This document shows positions 12,420 through 25,458 of a stretch of 64,000 nucleotides of DNA, one piece after another (the first letter of the stretch is position 1; the number at the start of each line of letters is the position of its first letter). The stretch spans positions 8,045,259-8,109,258 of the forward strand of contig NC_080714.1 in assembly GCF_019097595.1 (NCBI RefSeq), in the 5' to 3' direction. The notes beneath the pieces were generated by a model. That model ran no database searches. It was not told the origin of the DNA and saw only the letters and a program-made list of their open reading frames with translations. Made by a program: the position numbers and the translations under genes. Source of the DNA: Hemibagrus wyckioides (lineage: Eukaryota; Chordata; Actinopteri; Siluriformes; Bagridae).

Positions 12420-13690
12420 GTCATAAAAACATTGAAAAACGATCGCACTTCCAGTTCCACCATCCAGAAATCAATGGCTTGTTTGAATAAGACTTTGGTT
12501 AAATGCCTGAAACAAGGTTTGTGGTTAACACAACCTCAAGTGTTTAAAATACATCAGTAATACCCCACTTGTGACTTTTTAAGCTTTTATATGTCTTGGA
12601 AAAATCAGTTGCTAACAAATCGTAGACTCTGAAGGATTTTTTCGGGACATTAAACGTCATCATGCCGAACAAGAAAACTCATCAACTACCGCATTGTTGT
12701 GTTTACACTAATAACCTGCTTTTGCAAACTATTCCAACTCACACTTTTCATTCACTTAGATTCACAGACAGTGGATCCTTATCAGGACATAGGTTTTCTT
12801 TAAGTTAAGGTTGAAAAATTCATGATATTTGAAGTCATGTGACTTTGATGTAGCTGGTTTACAGCGTTTTGTGGTTGATTGTATTCAAGCTTCAAAATTC
12901 ACAAACATTGTGTTCACTTGTGAAAATGATCTTGATCGAGAATGGCAGAGCTTCTTTCCCGCAATAATCCAAAAGCCAGTGGAAAAATCCTATCGGCTTT
13001 TTGTCGAGGGAACCAGGGTGATGCTACGAACACGTCTACCTGCAGCACTCTAGAGTACATCTTGGAAATGTGATTGGAAGAAGTGCTGACTCAGCACACC
13101 TACTGTAAGTGGGCTTTAGTGGACAGGCGTAATGACAGCTTTGGTTAGTCCTCCCATGAGACTGATTGCGCTCCATTTGAGTTTGTTCCCTCCATTATTG
13201 TTAATGCGTCTACCTACTTTTTTTTTTTTTTAGGCTGACAGAAAAAGGTTTTTTTCCCCCAACATTATCTAAATCACTTTACTGATTACATGGCTGAAAA
13301 AAAAGCCTATCAACAGCACAGTATGACAATTATCAGGTTTCAGAGCTGGCGAGTGAGATTATATAGGAAGTTTACTGCATGGTTATTCTTTTTCTAGACC
13401 GTCGGCTCTTGTTTTAGTAACTCTTTACTAACTTGTTCCTGAATTTCTCACATGACCAGGCCTGACGTTGTGTGTAATGTTGCAAATGTTTAAAAACGAC
13501 TTGCATAAAGACTTGCAGATGTTTTAAATTGCATTTCTAAAATACATGTAACAGAATTGAGGTATTTTTTTCCTGTTTGTATTTTGAGTCATGTGATCTT
13601 ATCATATATGCACATATTATTATGCAAATGATCCACTGTAATAGTCACTTTAATAGACTTTACATGGATGAATATTTGATGTCCAGGGCC
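12420..13690. other. Unassigned sequence downstream of the minisatellite
   Basis: No gene established. A short plus-strand frame at about 12663 starts MPNKKTHQLPHCCVY. It loosely recalls the start of THAP-type zinc-finger proteins but runs into a stop within about 50 codons. A 74-codon frame follows at 12829-13053 with no recognised domain. Confidence 0.25.
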
Positions 13691-13708
13691 CACACACACA
13701 CACACACA

Positions 13709-13734
<26 letters not shown>
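13691..13734. repeat. Compound (CA)n(CT)n microsatellite
   Basis: CA units pass directly into CT units. This is a perfect compound tract of 44 bp. Confidence 0.96.
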
Positions 13735-13739
<5 letters not shown>

Positions 13740-15024
13740 ATTTGTCAGGAGAACTATAAGTGGCAATTGCCCCGAACATTTAATGAGCTTGGGCAAATAT
13801 GAGCCTGCCATTGCCCTCGACTACAAAACAGCCTGAATGGTATATCTAGGCCATCAGGGTACACATTGTTGCTGGCTGAACAGAATTCGAAAGCACACTT
13901 TCTGTCCTCGGTTCAGCCCAGCATACCTGCATTGTGCTACCATAATAGGCATGGCTGGCTTTTGTAGCTCGCCGGGGTCAGGGTGATTGGAGGTAAAGGA
14001 GGCAACGCAGACGAGGTGCCTTTTGAAGTGCCTCTGAGCTGACCACGGCAGAACAGCAAGGTCTCTCTGTCATTAAACCCTAAACACCAAGTGCAGACCA
14101 TGATGAAGTAGATTTAACACAGAGCCATTACCAGAGTGCCTCCACACCACTTCAGCACAAATGTAGTGTCTCTTTTTTAGACACAATGTGGTTGCTTCTC
14201 AATAATTCATATTCACCAGTGCTGTACCATGGAAACTGAAGAATCATTTAAATGATTCAGATCTGTAAATTGATTATTAAAACGTGCTTTTCAGACTATA
14301 AGATGCATACAGGGTTATGTAGGCCATTCCACAATTGGAGTGACATTTACTGCTTGTAACCCTTAAAAATTTAACAATCTTTAATAATCTTTTTAAATAA
14401 TTTTTCATGCGTTCAACAATTTAAAATGTATTAACCCACCCTTTTCTTTTTTTTATAAGCACTCTTAAATGAGTAACAGGGTTTAGTATTTTTATTTTTA
14501 TTTATTTATTTTTTTAATGAATAATTCCTATTCAGTCTGCAGGGTAACAGAGGGATGCACTCAACTTAATTTCATCAGTCAAATAAGGAAAGCAGAATGA
14601 GAGAGCTTGATTTTCTGCTTAACCTGATCTTTAGAAAATCTGGATGATGCAACTGACTTGTGGAATCTTTCAAAGATTTAAAATGTGTTCGGGTAACAGG
14701 GCTGAGTGAATGCTGTAGGGCTAAAAGGTATAAGCTATAATGGATGTCTCATGATAAAACCTCATGATAAAGATTCATATCAAGGTAAAGTAGTTATAAT
14801 GGGCTGGAATGGCCAAAATGCTGTAGTGTAGATTGGTTAAATTTATTTATTTATTTATTTATTTTTATTTATATTTATGAGTTTATGAAGTTATTTGTCT
14901 GAAAATTGCATGTAGGTTGTGTAAAGGAAACTTTTAGCTTGACTCATATCAGCCATTTGTATTAAATCTTGAGTGAGTTCAATTATCAGTGTCATGTGAA
15001 AGATGCTTTGCCTTCAAGAATATA
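13735..15024. other. Unassigned sequence with (TTTA)n tract
   Basis: No gene recognised. TTTA-type low complexity lies at about 14493-14513 and 14840-14872. 13780-14100 is less AT-rich than its surroundings but has no recognisable exon. Confidence 0.35.
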
Positions 15025-15505
15025 AATGTCTCATTTATCCATTCATCCACTCATTCACCCATCCATCCGTTCATCCATCCTTCCATCCATCTATCTGTTT
15101 CTCCATCCATCCATCCATCCATCCGTTTATTCATCCATCTATCTGTTCATCCATCCATCCATCCATCCACCTGTTGATCCATCCATCCATCCACTTAACC
15201 ATTCATTTATCCATTTGTCTGTTCATCCATCTGTTTATCTATCCATACATCCATCCATCCATCCATCTATCCATCTGTTTATCCATCCATCCATTTATCC
15301 ATCCATTCATCCATCCATTGGTCTATTAATCCATCTGTTTATCCATCCATCCATTTACCCATCCATTTTTCCATCCATCTTTTTATCCATCCGTCTGTTT
15401 GTCCATCCCTCCATCCATCCATCCGTCCATCCATCCATCTGTTTATCCATCCATCCATTTATCTATCTATCCAATTATCCATCTATCTATTCATTCATTC
15501 ATTTC
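15025..15505. repeat. Imperfect (ATCC)n tetranucleotide array
   Basis: About 480 bp of ATCC units with ATCT, ATTC and GTTT interruptions. Because neither ATCC nor GGAT creates stops, frames reading IHPSIHPS stay open in all three phases. These are artefacts. Such arrays can grow from the ATGG-type tail of fish SINEs, but no SINE body is visible at either edge here. Confidence 0.96.
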
Positions 15506-17970
15506 AATCAGTCGCTTCCGCCATTGAATCATTCCTTCTTTCCAACCCTGAATAAAACCTTCCACACAGCTGCGCTGCACAGATTACATTGAGCCGACTT
15601 CGGGCCAGCTCTGCATTTATAAGGAGGATGAATAAATGATTTCCCCACAGTGTGCTGACTTACAGAGATCAAGGCTAATCAAGGCTAATTTGTGCAAATG
15701 CATGAATACAACAATGAAAATAAACCATAAACCTGCCTCCAGCCTACATATTAATGATCGATGCCTGGCGTCCATATCTGGGTACATATGCATGTGACTC
15801 ATAACCAAGTGAAAATATCTGCAGATTTGGCCAATGCTGACCTCCTTGTGCTGAATTCTAAAAGAGGCTCGAGATCAGCTTGGAGACAAGGCATGTAAGG
15901 AGAGCTGAGATAGCTGTGCTCACATGCATTAGAATTAATGGCAAGACGAGAAGACACGAGGAGCGGGAAGATATACCAGCATTGATACGTTACAATGGAA
16001 TTCACTTGCAAAATAAATAAATAAGTAAAATAAATAAATAAATAAAAAGAATAATGCATGTATTACAAGCCGTGAACGATGATACAACATGAAGATATTT
16101 ACAGAGCAAAAAAATGTTTTGTTTCTCACAAAAGAAGAATATAAAATAAAGCATAAGATATAAAATTGCTTGCTTTATTATTATTATTTCAATTCTGTGA
16201 AGCTAAAGCTAAAGCGATATAATGGTTTCTTAAGATTTCCATTTCAGGACGCGATCTGAGCATGTGTAAATGTGCTCAAATCTGATTGGTCAGAAGGGGT
16301 TGATTCATTTCCTTTAACAGCAGCTCTGAGCAGCTTTAGATTAATGCCCTGCTTCTTACACCGTAATGTTTCCATGGTAACCTACAGTATAGCCTCGTAC
16401 ATAGTGGATGCTCTACACGATTTAATCAGAACATTCTGATTAAAAATGTGTTTTTTTTAAAAATGTAATCAGCAAAAAACATGTAATCCGTTGCTATGGT
16501 GACGCTTTCAGTAAAGAGATGTTTATTAAACGTTTATAGAAGGAGTCTCCAATGTCAGTCTTGTGGTTTCTCTGGACCATGACTTCAAGTTAACCTTAAA
16601 AATAAGGGAAAAAGAGAGTGGCAGATGAGGGGATGATGTGATGATGTAGCACAATATGAACTTTAGAAGAGTAAACTTTACATGCTGGTTTTCATTACTA
16701 AATGTAAATCATTTGCTTGCTGTAGTTTAACAGCAATAAACCCCCTCAGGCCATGCTGTTATTGGAAAATAATCATCTTCCCGAGTCAGGACACATCACA
16801 CCAACTCCTTCCTCATTCATTAGTTTTAGCAGCGTTCCCTGAGGAGTTTTATTCCATACATATAGCTATTTTTGAATTCACAGGTATTCAAAAACAAACA
16901 AACAGAGGGTTCCTTAAGGCTGGTTTGGGTAATAAACCTCATTTTTCTTCCTCTTTGAATCTCTCTTGAACAACTTGTACGAAGAATATCTCCCTAAAAG
17001 GACAAACTAAAGAACCGTTAAGATCAGTTCAGCCCTGTGTGTGTGTGTGTGTGTGTATCTCCGATGGCTGCGGTAGAGCAGGGAACAGGGTAATATAGAA
17101 GCCGTGCTGTGAAAATCGCACCTTCCGTTCCATTAGAGCAGAGCCACCGACCCACTGAGAAACAGCTGGTCTCAATTGGTGTCATTTCACAATGATGCTC
17201 GTCCACACGGTGCAGGAGGAAGCAAAACGAGTCAGAAAGTACACCAGAGGACGTCCTTCTAGCCCCAAAAGTGTCAAGTGGTGTAGTTTTCCTCCGCAAC
17301 CCTCCTCAAATCTCAGTGATTTTATATTTATAATGAAGGAAATGACATAGAAATGCTATCCCCCCTCAAGGGCTGTGACATTTCTAATAAAAATCACACC
17401 GCAACACAATATTCCACACTGCATCAAACCTGAGATTAACCGAGTCAGTATGGAAATCGTTCAGAAGGGATAGATTGAGAAGATCTGATTACACAAAATG
17501 AAAGAAGGAGCAAATATTTTCTCTAAATGTCTTAAGAGAGGTGTTCTATTTATTTATTTTTTAAATCTCTCTCTCTCTCTCTCCCCCATGTGTCCTTTCC
17601 TCCTGCTCGTTCCTCGTTCACAGCTTTTTCTGCAGATGTCCAAACACCACACACTTGAGAACCGAGGAAAAACATGCGCACTCTATTCTCCAGGGTCACC
17701 TGGTGCATTCTGCAGCACGAGGATGCAGGATCTCCAGCTCGCTTTATTTTCTGTGGTCGCTATGGAAATAAGGCTGGGGTTCTAGTGTTGCGTGACAAGC
17801 AGTTTGACCTGAAAACATGTGTGAACTTTATCAGGAGAAGCAGCGGCGTGAGAGTTTTGCGTGTCACTGATGGAGGTGCATCTAAAAACAAATATCTATG
17901 GGTCATGTAATTGCAGTGTAGTCTTGATTGGGAGGAAGAGAGTGATTACGCAGCAGAGAAGCACCTGCAT
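15506..17970. other. Unassigned sequence with small tracts and an old repeat arm
   Basis: No gene recognised. (AAAT)n lies near 16010-16046 and GT near 17035-17056. The stretch 16245-16560 has the wording CTGATTGGTCAGAAGG, TAACAGCAGCTCTGA and TTTATAGAAGGAGTCTCCA, known to me from dispersed non-autonomous elements in fish, but its ends cannot be set. Confidence 0.35.
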
Positions 17971-18001
17971 GTGTGGGTGAGGGGAGAGAGAGAGAGAGAA
18001 A

Positions 18002-18045
<44 letters not shown>

Positions 18046-18069
18046 ATGAGAAGGATATAGGTAGAACGA

Positions 18070-18125
<56 letters not shown>

Positions 18126-18160
18126 CAGAAAGAAAGAAAGATAAAGAAAAAGAAAGAATG
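17971..18160. repeat. (GAAA)n / (AAAG)n purine array
   Basis: Two GAAA-unit blocks (about 18000-18045 and 18067-18127), preceded by a GA run at 17984-17998 and separated by about 20 bp of mixed sequence. All purines sit on the plus strand, giving mirror symmetry of the kind that can adopt triplex (H-DNA) structure. The open frames across it (RKKERKKE, SFFLSFFL) are artefacts. Confidence 0.95.
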
Positions 18161-18436
18161 ACAGAGTAGAGAGACACAGGGCCAAATGTCATCTGCTTAA
18201 TTCATTTTCTCACAAAGACTATTAGCTAATAAAGGCACACTCTCCTGCATCTTTCTCTCTTCTCTCTTTTTCTTATTTTTTCCTCTCTCACTTTTTGCTT
18301 TTCTTTTTAGTTTATCTTCTTCCAGCTTTTAATTTACATGCACATTTGTTTTACCTTTACTCTTACCTTGTATATTGTTCTCTGTTAATACTTTCAATAT
18401 ATGAATTATTCGAGGTAGCTATTAGTCAATACTCTC

Positions 18437-18439
<3 letters not shown>

Positions 18440-18470
<31 letters not shown>

Positions 18471-18592
18471 CTCACACACACACACAGACACACACGCACA
18501 GACACACGTGCACACTCACTATCATTCTCCCCTTCCCCCTTCACAGTCGCGCAACCATCAGTTGGTTTTAGCTGTAGAAGAGCAGAGAGGTA

Positions 18593-18626
<34 letters not shown>

Positions 18627-18630
18627 TCAC
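18440..18630. repeat. (CT)n, (CA)n microsatellite cluster
   Basis: A CT run at about 18441-18468 is followed by imperfect CACA/GACA to about 18515 and a second CA run at about 18599-18622. A possible but weak first-exon candidate lies just downstream at 18690. Confidence 0.9.
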
Positions 18631-20332
18631 TCACAGATGCGCACACACTCTCGCACTCCTCGAGACCAACTTACAGAAGACGCAGGAGCATGGAGCTGGG
18701 AGCGCTGCCAGAGAAACACAGTAGGCTTCTTTCTCTTGTGTGCTAATTGCTTGCTTTGGCTGCATGCGACATCATGCTTCTCTTGGTATCACTTTTAGTT
18801 TTTAATTGGCACTTTGTTTCTCGGATTTTGCCATAACCGCTGAGTCCCTGGTGGGGTTGTAGCTGCAGGCTTCTGTCTTCCAGTAAAGCGTATGCTTGGC
18901 AGAGTTGCGGGAGAAAAATGTGTGAACAATCACATGTTAGTTGTGCTTTGGCAGCAGGTCGTACAGCGAGCGAGTGTGTGCCGCTGCTACTGCTGCTGCT
19001 GCTGCTGTGTGCATTCCTTTACATGACTCTATCCGGATTCTAACTCGGTTCAGCTCGACACACTTTCCTCTTCAAATCCTTGACACTTGTTTCATATTGG
19101 ATTTTGTCTTGTGCAGCATGAGAGCTAAACACAGTGGAGGCGTTGTAGACTTTTATAATCAGCTTAGATGATATTACAGCAGGAAGATAAGGCGTCTAGC
19201 CCAGAGCGAGGTAACTAATGAGAATTTCCGGATAAATTCTGAGTGAATCTATCCAGTAACAAAGTCGCAATTAGACTTTGTTGGATAGGCAAGAAAAACT
19301 TGCTGCTTTAATGGACACCAGATGCTGCTACAGTCACCTGTGGTTGATAAACTGCTGTTAAAATGCATTATTTTCCTAGAATTTACTTAATTTTTACACA
19401 TCATGAACAAGATCGAGGCTATCATTTTCGACACGATAAGAGCTCAATACTGCCATTACTGAAGAAATATCCTCTCAGTGATCATTTACAGATGCAAAAA
19501 ACGATGCAAAAGGAATATTTTACTTTTGCAGTACAGCTTTTATACCAAATTTTAAAAAATAGTGGGATACTAAAAGCAGCAGTTAGGATGAATAGATTTC
19601 AGCACCAGTGTGTGGATAGCTCCTCCTACACACCAGGCTTGCTTTTCTCTCTATATGGAAAATCTTCTACACATCACCTGAGGATTAGGAAAACAATGTC
19701 TGACCTTTTTTTCCCCCCAATCTTCAGATGTCCAGTTTGGGTCAGTCTGTGCCCATGATAGCTAGATATTTGTGTTGGTAGAAGACAGGATTGGAAGCTG
19801 ATGTAGTTTTCTGTTGTTGTAGCTCAACCACCTTAAGATTTCACGTGCTGTGTGTTTTGCGATGCTTTTCCTCTCACCATCTTTATAACTTTGCACTCAC
19901 GTTGCAATTTTTGCACGTGTCTGTTTAGACCGCTGCTATACACTAAAACAAAAACCCCGTACAGACCACCTATAACTTTTTTTCAGCAGTGTTTTATGTT
20001 TTCATCTGCATCGTTTTTATTATATTGAATTCCTCTCTTGCACTTTATTTGTTACACAGTTGTGTACTGGTCGGCACTGCACTGTCTTGCTCTGTTTGTA
20101 TGTTTGCACACATGCACTTTAGGTCTGTGTAGTGTATTTACTTCTGTGTTGTCTCCTGTTTTATGTAGCTCCATGGTCCTGGAGGAACTGTGTAAAATGT
20201 GTGGACCAGGTGTATATGGTTGAAATGACAATACAAGCTTAGTGATATAGTAAATATTTGAGTCAGCTCAATCTCAAGCAATTCAACGTTGATCTCTCTC
20301 ATTCACAAGGCTTATCCGGCTACAGAACTAAA

Positions 20333-20365
<33 letters not shown>

Positions 20366-20464
20366 GAATATTTTATTTTATTTTATTTTATTTTAGTTTT
20401 TTACTCAAATCAGCTCGAAACTGAGTCAATTAGATCACATTTCTCCCCAATCTAATGATTGATG
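18631..20464. other. Unassigned sequence with (CTG)n and (TTA)n tracts
   Basis: No gene confirmed. A short CTG/GCT run lies near 18981-19006 and a TTA run at about 20336-20365, followed by TTTTA repeats to 20394. The ATG at 18690 is discussed as a weak exon candidate among the findings. Confidence 0.35.
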
Positions 20465-20578
20465 AGACTCTTGACCTGTATGTGCATGATTTTATGCATC
20501 ACACTCCCATTGCCACACAATTAACTAATCAGATAATTGCATGAATGGGCCAGTGGACAGTCAGTGCAGTGAGTGTCT
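20465..20578 (-). mobile_element. Tc1-like element end fragment
   Basis: The wording ATGATTTTATGCATCACAC, CACACAATTAACTAATCAGA and TAATTGCATGAATG, then GCAGTGAGTGT, matches the 5' non-coding end of the Tc1-like family also present at 48776-49661, 36086-36229 and 25228-26100. Only this end survives. Orientation is inferred from the more complete copy at 48.8 kb. Confidence 0.55.
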
Positions 20579-21944
20579 ATTATTCTCATTCATCAAAATG
20601 AATACATTTGTGTAAATTAGTGACCTAGCGCAAGCCTTTTTGCAGCCATTTTTTACACTAAAATGAATTCATGACGCCCTTTAGAACAGATTTTGTAAAC
20701 ATGAGCACAGTCCTTTCATGAGTCAACATTTCATGAGTCTGATGAGTTCAGCAGCTCCAATAAACCGCCACTAACACAGCATCAGAAGATTCCAGTGAGC
20801 ATTATTAATAGGGTGAATTGTTTTTGAGGTATTGAGGCTTGCATTAAAGCTCGGTCAAAAATAGATAACACCTTGAAGAAATCAGTAATGAATATAATAG
20901 CACGTTGGGTTATAATTTCCACCAGTGTAGAATGCAATTAGAAAGAAATCTGTACTTCACAGACCAAAAATTGAGAAGCAGTGACTTCTCTAAAGTATAG
21001 AAAGCACTATGGAGATTATACAGAGCTCTCATTTCCATATGAAAATGATAGATAATGAAGGATCCTCACATGGCAGTGCTTTACAATAGCACTGTATACA
21101 CGTAACCACTTTCTGACTCTAAACCGCTCGAATACTTTTCCTGAAACATTACAGTTTTGCTTTCATCATTGCACCTTCCTTGCATGAGAAGCAAGACAGA
21201 CACTTGAAAAAGAGCGAGAGAATCATTGCTTAAGGGTTCATACTTGGACACGAGAAAACTGCCAGGATAAAAGTAAGAGCGTTCCTTCATCACAGAAAGC
21301 TCCTTTCAATATTTATGGCGTCTCAGAGCTCAAAGAAGAACTGTAGCTCCCCGACAGGTGTATAAAGATACACCAGAATTATCAAATACTGCAATGAAGG
21401 AATCTGAAAATGATGCTAAAATAATACAACAACTGCTGCTTTCTCTACACGTCTGGGCAGAATAACATGACTTTAATGTGAGTGAGTGTCATCATCATAT
21501 TGTCAGAGAGGCAGAGTTATAAAACATGGCTGCTAAATGTTTTGCTTCAACATGTTGCTCTTGCCAGGAGGCTTTCGTGGTTAGCAGTGGTGTCCAGATG
21601 TTCTCCGTTATCTGGAGTAATCTAACAACGGGCCACTGAACTGCATCATCACGTTCACCATCTGGCCTGCTTTTGGACTCTGTTCAGATGGGGCTGCATT
21701 GTAATTGTTCGTACTGTCATGTTCATTAAGCACCCAGACCATTCATGTCATTTTGTCTGAGTGTGTATGATTACTGCATGGTGCTGATTGGCGAACGAAA
21801 AGTGACGAGACAAATGATCGATACGTGAGGAAGAAAATCGGATTTCGATTAGAATGTCTGACAGATCATCTCGTAAAAGTGTCTGTTTTTAAACCCTTTT
21901 TACTAATACGCTGTTAATTGACTTATGGGACATTTTCAATCAGT
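20579..21944. other. Unassigned AT-rich sequence
   Basis: No gene, RNA or repeat recognised. Confidence 0.35.
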
Positions 21945-21945
21945 A

Positions 21946-22275
21946 GGAGCAAATAAACTGTTTTATCACCGCAAGTATGACATAAAATTCTGGGAAACTT
22001 GTTTTTTTACCTCTGTTGGGATAACATCAAATGCTTGGGGCATTTCAGAGAGCAGAAATGGGTTTGATATCACCATTTACTTTGAAAACACAAGCAAATG
22101 AACTGTTTTATCAATGCAAATCTAACCAGGACACTGTTGGCTTTCAGTGTAAGACTTTTTATTTTATATCTGTTGGGAAAAATTCACATTTTAGGCACTT
22201 ATGGGATTCAAGATGCTTATTCGTGGCATCTCAGAGAGCGGAAATGGGTTTGATATCACCATTTACTTTGAAAAT
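21946..22275. repeat. Imperfect direct duplication
   Basis: Two copies of the same segment lie head to tail. AGCAAATAAACTGTTTTATC near 21949 recurs as AGCAAATGAACTGTTTTATC near 22093. AGAAATGGGTTTGATATCAC near 22053 recurs, with the flanking GGCAT-TCAGAGAGC, near 22240. The offset changes from about 145 to about 186 bp, so an indel separates the copies. Family unknown. Confidence 0.85.
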
Positions 22276-24109
22276 TCAGTATAAACATTTGTGAAAATTC
22301 TGCCCCTGAGTAGGCTAGGAACAAATTTGAAAATACTACAAATTCTTAAAGCCCTGAGTGTCTACTCCTATAGGAGTCATTAACCACCACTGTGAACAAA
22401 GAAATAATTCAATGCTGAAAATGGACACAACTAAAAATCCAGCCATAAAGAAACCTGATTAACAGTAAACTAGTTACCATTATGGAAAATGCTAATGGTG
22501 TTTGCATGCCCTACTGGTGATGCCCTGAAACTCTCAGATCTTAAATGTACAAAATGTCCTAGGATTTCATTCATAATTCACAACATTAGACCTTGACTTG
22601 AAAGAAATTTACCTCAGAGCAATTCATTTCCTTAGAAACAAGGTTTAATCATTGCTTGGAAAATGGGCCCTTAGAGGTGATCATTCAAAAGATTTGCCAA
22701 GCACTAAAACTAAACCACCAGTCAACCAGGAATATCTTAACAAACATCTTGTTTGTGCTTAGCTTCTTTTCTAAGCGTTTTCTTTTCCCCTTTCACATGG
22801 CTTATGTGGCGATATCTATCCGCCTGATGATAATTAAAATGGATACAGAGTGTCTGAAAGCCCAGCAATTAAAGCCGCATAAGCTCCTCATTGTGAAGCT
22901 ACATTAAAAGTAAAGGTCTCTCTCTCTCTCATCGCTCCGTTTCTCTCTCTCACGGAATATTGGGAAACAAATTAAGTGTGCAGTTGGGGGACTCGATGCA
23001 AACTGCTAAATGACCGCTTTCAGGAGATATTTCTTACGTTTAAGTAGCCATAAAAAAACAGACAGCGAGCTGTGTAGATTTCTTTCTTTTTAAGGCCGAT
23101 GTTTATTCCTGTGCAAACCCAAGTAACTCTAAATGTTTCATGAGACCATTGGCATAGTCTGAGCTGTGGACATTTAAGATGGGTTTATCCTCTCTGGTGG
23201 ATGGTGGAATGATTTCCTAAGCTGAAGAAAATAGCGCCTCATGTTCGCGTGGTTTGATGTGAAATATAACATTAATAATATAATCTGTGGTCATTTCATG
23301 GTGTTTATATCTACACTGGGGGAAGGCAACCTTCGTAATTCAGCTAAACTCCTGGGTAAATTCCTTGCTCAGTCATTCATTCATTACTGCTAACACTTAG
23401 CGTCCAATGAGCTGAAAAAGCAGAGCAAAAACAAATAATATTACTGTCCAATTACTGTGGTGTGTGTGCACAATTACCTCGCTCATGATTACACGCACTT
23501 TTCCTCCTTCAAAGCAGGTGCTTTGCCTAATTATCCTGACATCTCTGACAGTTTGAGGCTACAGTTTAATAATATTTTTGCCTTTAAAAATGCTGTGACA
23601 CATTTTCACCCTATGCAGGAGGGAGAAGGGGGAAAAAAAAGCCTATTACCAGCCAACGCCTGTCTCTTACCATGCCTTTCTATATATTTTTAGCCTTTTA
23701 GAGCATACGTTGGCAGACATAACAGTTGGCTTAATTAGGTGTACTATACTTATGCGAGAAATGTCTTAGATATGAGCAAATATTTCTCTTCATTAGGTTT
23801 TTATTCAATCAAATAACATGAACTAATAAAATCTGATAATATCTAAGGATTTGCGTGGGATTCTGCAGAGAAATCGCTTCTTTCAAGCTTTTAATTCCAG
23901 AAAGAAGAGAAATTACTTGCCGATATACCGAGAACATTTTTAAGAAATGTATAAACATGTCTAAAAATCTTATATCTGCTATTTAATCATCTCCTACTAA
24001 GAAATATATTAGATACATTTCCTTCACTCTACAGTGTGCAAACTTCTGCCAACTACTGAGATTAAGGATATACTGATAATTCAATTCAATCTACGATGCT
24101 TCATTAGAA
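22276..24109. other. Unassigned; possible conserved non-coding blocks
   Basis: No gene recognised. The stretches 22640-22905 and 23455-23660 have mixed base composition, TAAT/ATTA cores and few simple repeats, as many vertebrate enhancers do. Nothing in a single sequence proves conservation. Confidence 0.3.
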
Positions 24110-24225
24110 TTAGAGTTTACCCAGAGGAAACCCCCAAAGGCACGGGGAGAATTAAATCGAACCCCCCAAACCTGGAGGAATGAGGCTACAAATACTAATC
24201 ACTAAGCCACTAGGCCAGCATTCAT
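24110..24225 (-). mobile_element. SINE fragment
   Basis: The wording CCAGAGGAAACCCCCAAAG and CACGGGGAGAA is the reverse complement of the TTCTCCCCGTG...TTTCCTC centre shared by V-SINE-type elements. It is followed by a decayed tRNA-like head (CACTAAGCCACTAGGCC). The middle has been lost. Confidence 0.55.
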
Positions 24226-25227
24226 GTCCCCCCCTGAATGCATGTTCATGTTACTAACCATGTTTCACTGTCCTGTGAGCTTCATTTCTATTTGCTCACT
24301 CATGAAACATAAAACATCCCATTCTCACAAGACGTTTTTATAGCATCCTGCGGGATCCCAATCCAGATGCACGTCAACACATTCCCAGGGAAACTTTCCA
24401 GCAATCCTTCTATTTGTATTTGAGTTTCAGACACATTTATATTTTGATATTCGCTTACATCCATACTGTGATGCAGAATATATTCTTACAATGTGGAAAC
24501 AAATGGCTTAGAAGCTTGTGCAACACAAATCAAACAGCAATGATGGATGTCGTCTATGGAAATGCCTCAATCACCTTCATCACCTCTCTCACCTCTCCAC
24601 TGCAGCTCATCAGCTAATTAACACATTTCCCAACATGTGGGAAGCTGAAGAAGTTAAAATAGATGACTAATTAAAGTTCTGTTTAGCCAAACTACATCCC
24701 GCTTGCAGAACTGTTCAGCCGTGGCTCTTTTTAAGATTCTGTGCTTGTAACTAAGAGGTTAAGTTCAAATGCCAGGACTGTCAGAGCTCCGTGTTGGGTT
24801 CTTCAGCCCAAGACCCTCATCTAATCTGTTCGACACGGCTCCTCACCTGAGGGTCATGTTGAACGTCTCTGTGCAGCTGCTGATGTAATACCGTATTTCT
24901 GAATATTTTTTATTATTTTGCATTTGGTGTTCATCGTGTTCATTCTAACGCTCCTTTAATCAGATAATCTCTGTACCTGAGATGGAATGATTTTACCCAT
25001 CTATAATTCTGCTCAAATTCAGCCTTCCCATTCCATTAATTTCCTGGTGTGCATTGGCTTGAATTGTCTAATTTAAAATAACCTTTATGTTATATTACAG
25101 AATAAATCGAGGGCCATGAACTCAATCAGTGCTGGGATAAAAAAAGAGAAATACAATGTGATCCATTACGTTCATTCAGGGGAAAAAGAAATAAAGCGAT
25201 GGAAAAGAAATGCAGAGCAGTTGGGAA
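24226..25227. other. Unassigned; small SINE debris
   Basis: 24745-24835 contains AAGAGGTTAAGTTCAAATGCC and a CAGCCCAAGACCCTCA phrase that look like a decayed tRNA-headed SINE on the plus strand. The remainder is unassigned. Confidence 0.3.
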
Positions 25228-25427
25228 CAGTTTATTAGGAAGACCTGTACACCTGCTCATTCGTGCGATTGTTCATATAGAGCCAGTCATGTTGCAGGAT
25301 TACTGTAATGTTCACATGAAATAAACGTGTGGCAAAAAATGTGTCTTAAACTGTAGTATGGTTGTTGCTGAAATTAAGAATTTCAGAAACTGCTAGTATC
25401 CTCGCATTATAATGGTGCGGAAATTAA

Positions 25428-25458
<31 letters not shown>

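Noticed and set aside
11285..12463. Open frames of 120-255 codons through array B (FDSVPTA, LIQYLLH)
   Set aside because: The 21-bp period is seven codons, and more than one frame is open at once, so these are repeat artefacts.
12663..12810. THAP-domain protein start (MPNKKTHQLPHCCVY)
   Set aside because: Only a loose resemblance. The conserved later residues are not visible and a stop follows soon.
15003..15592. [12 protein letters not shown] frames up to 188 codons
   Set aside because: (ATCC)n array open in all three frames.
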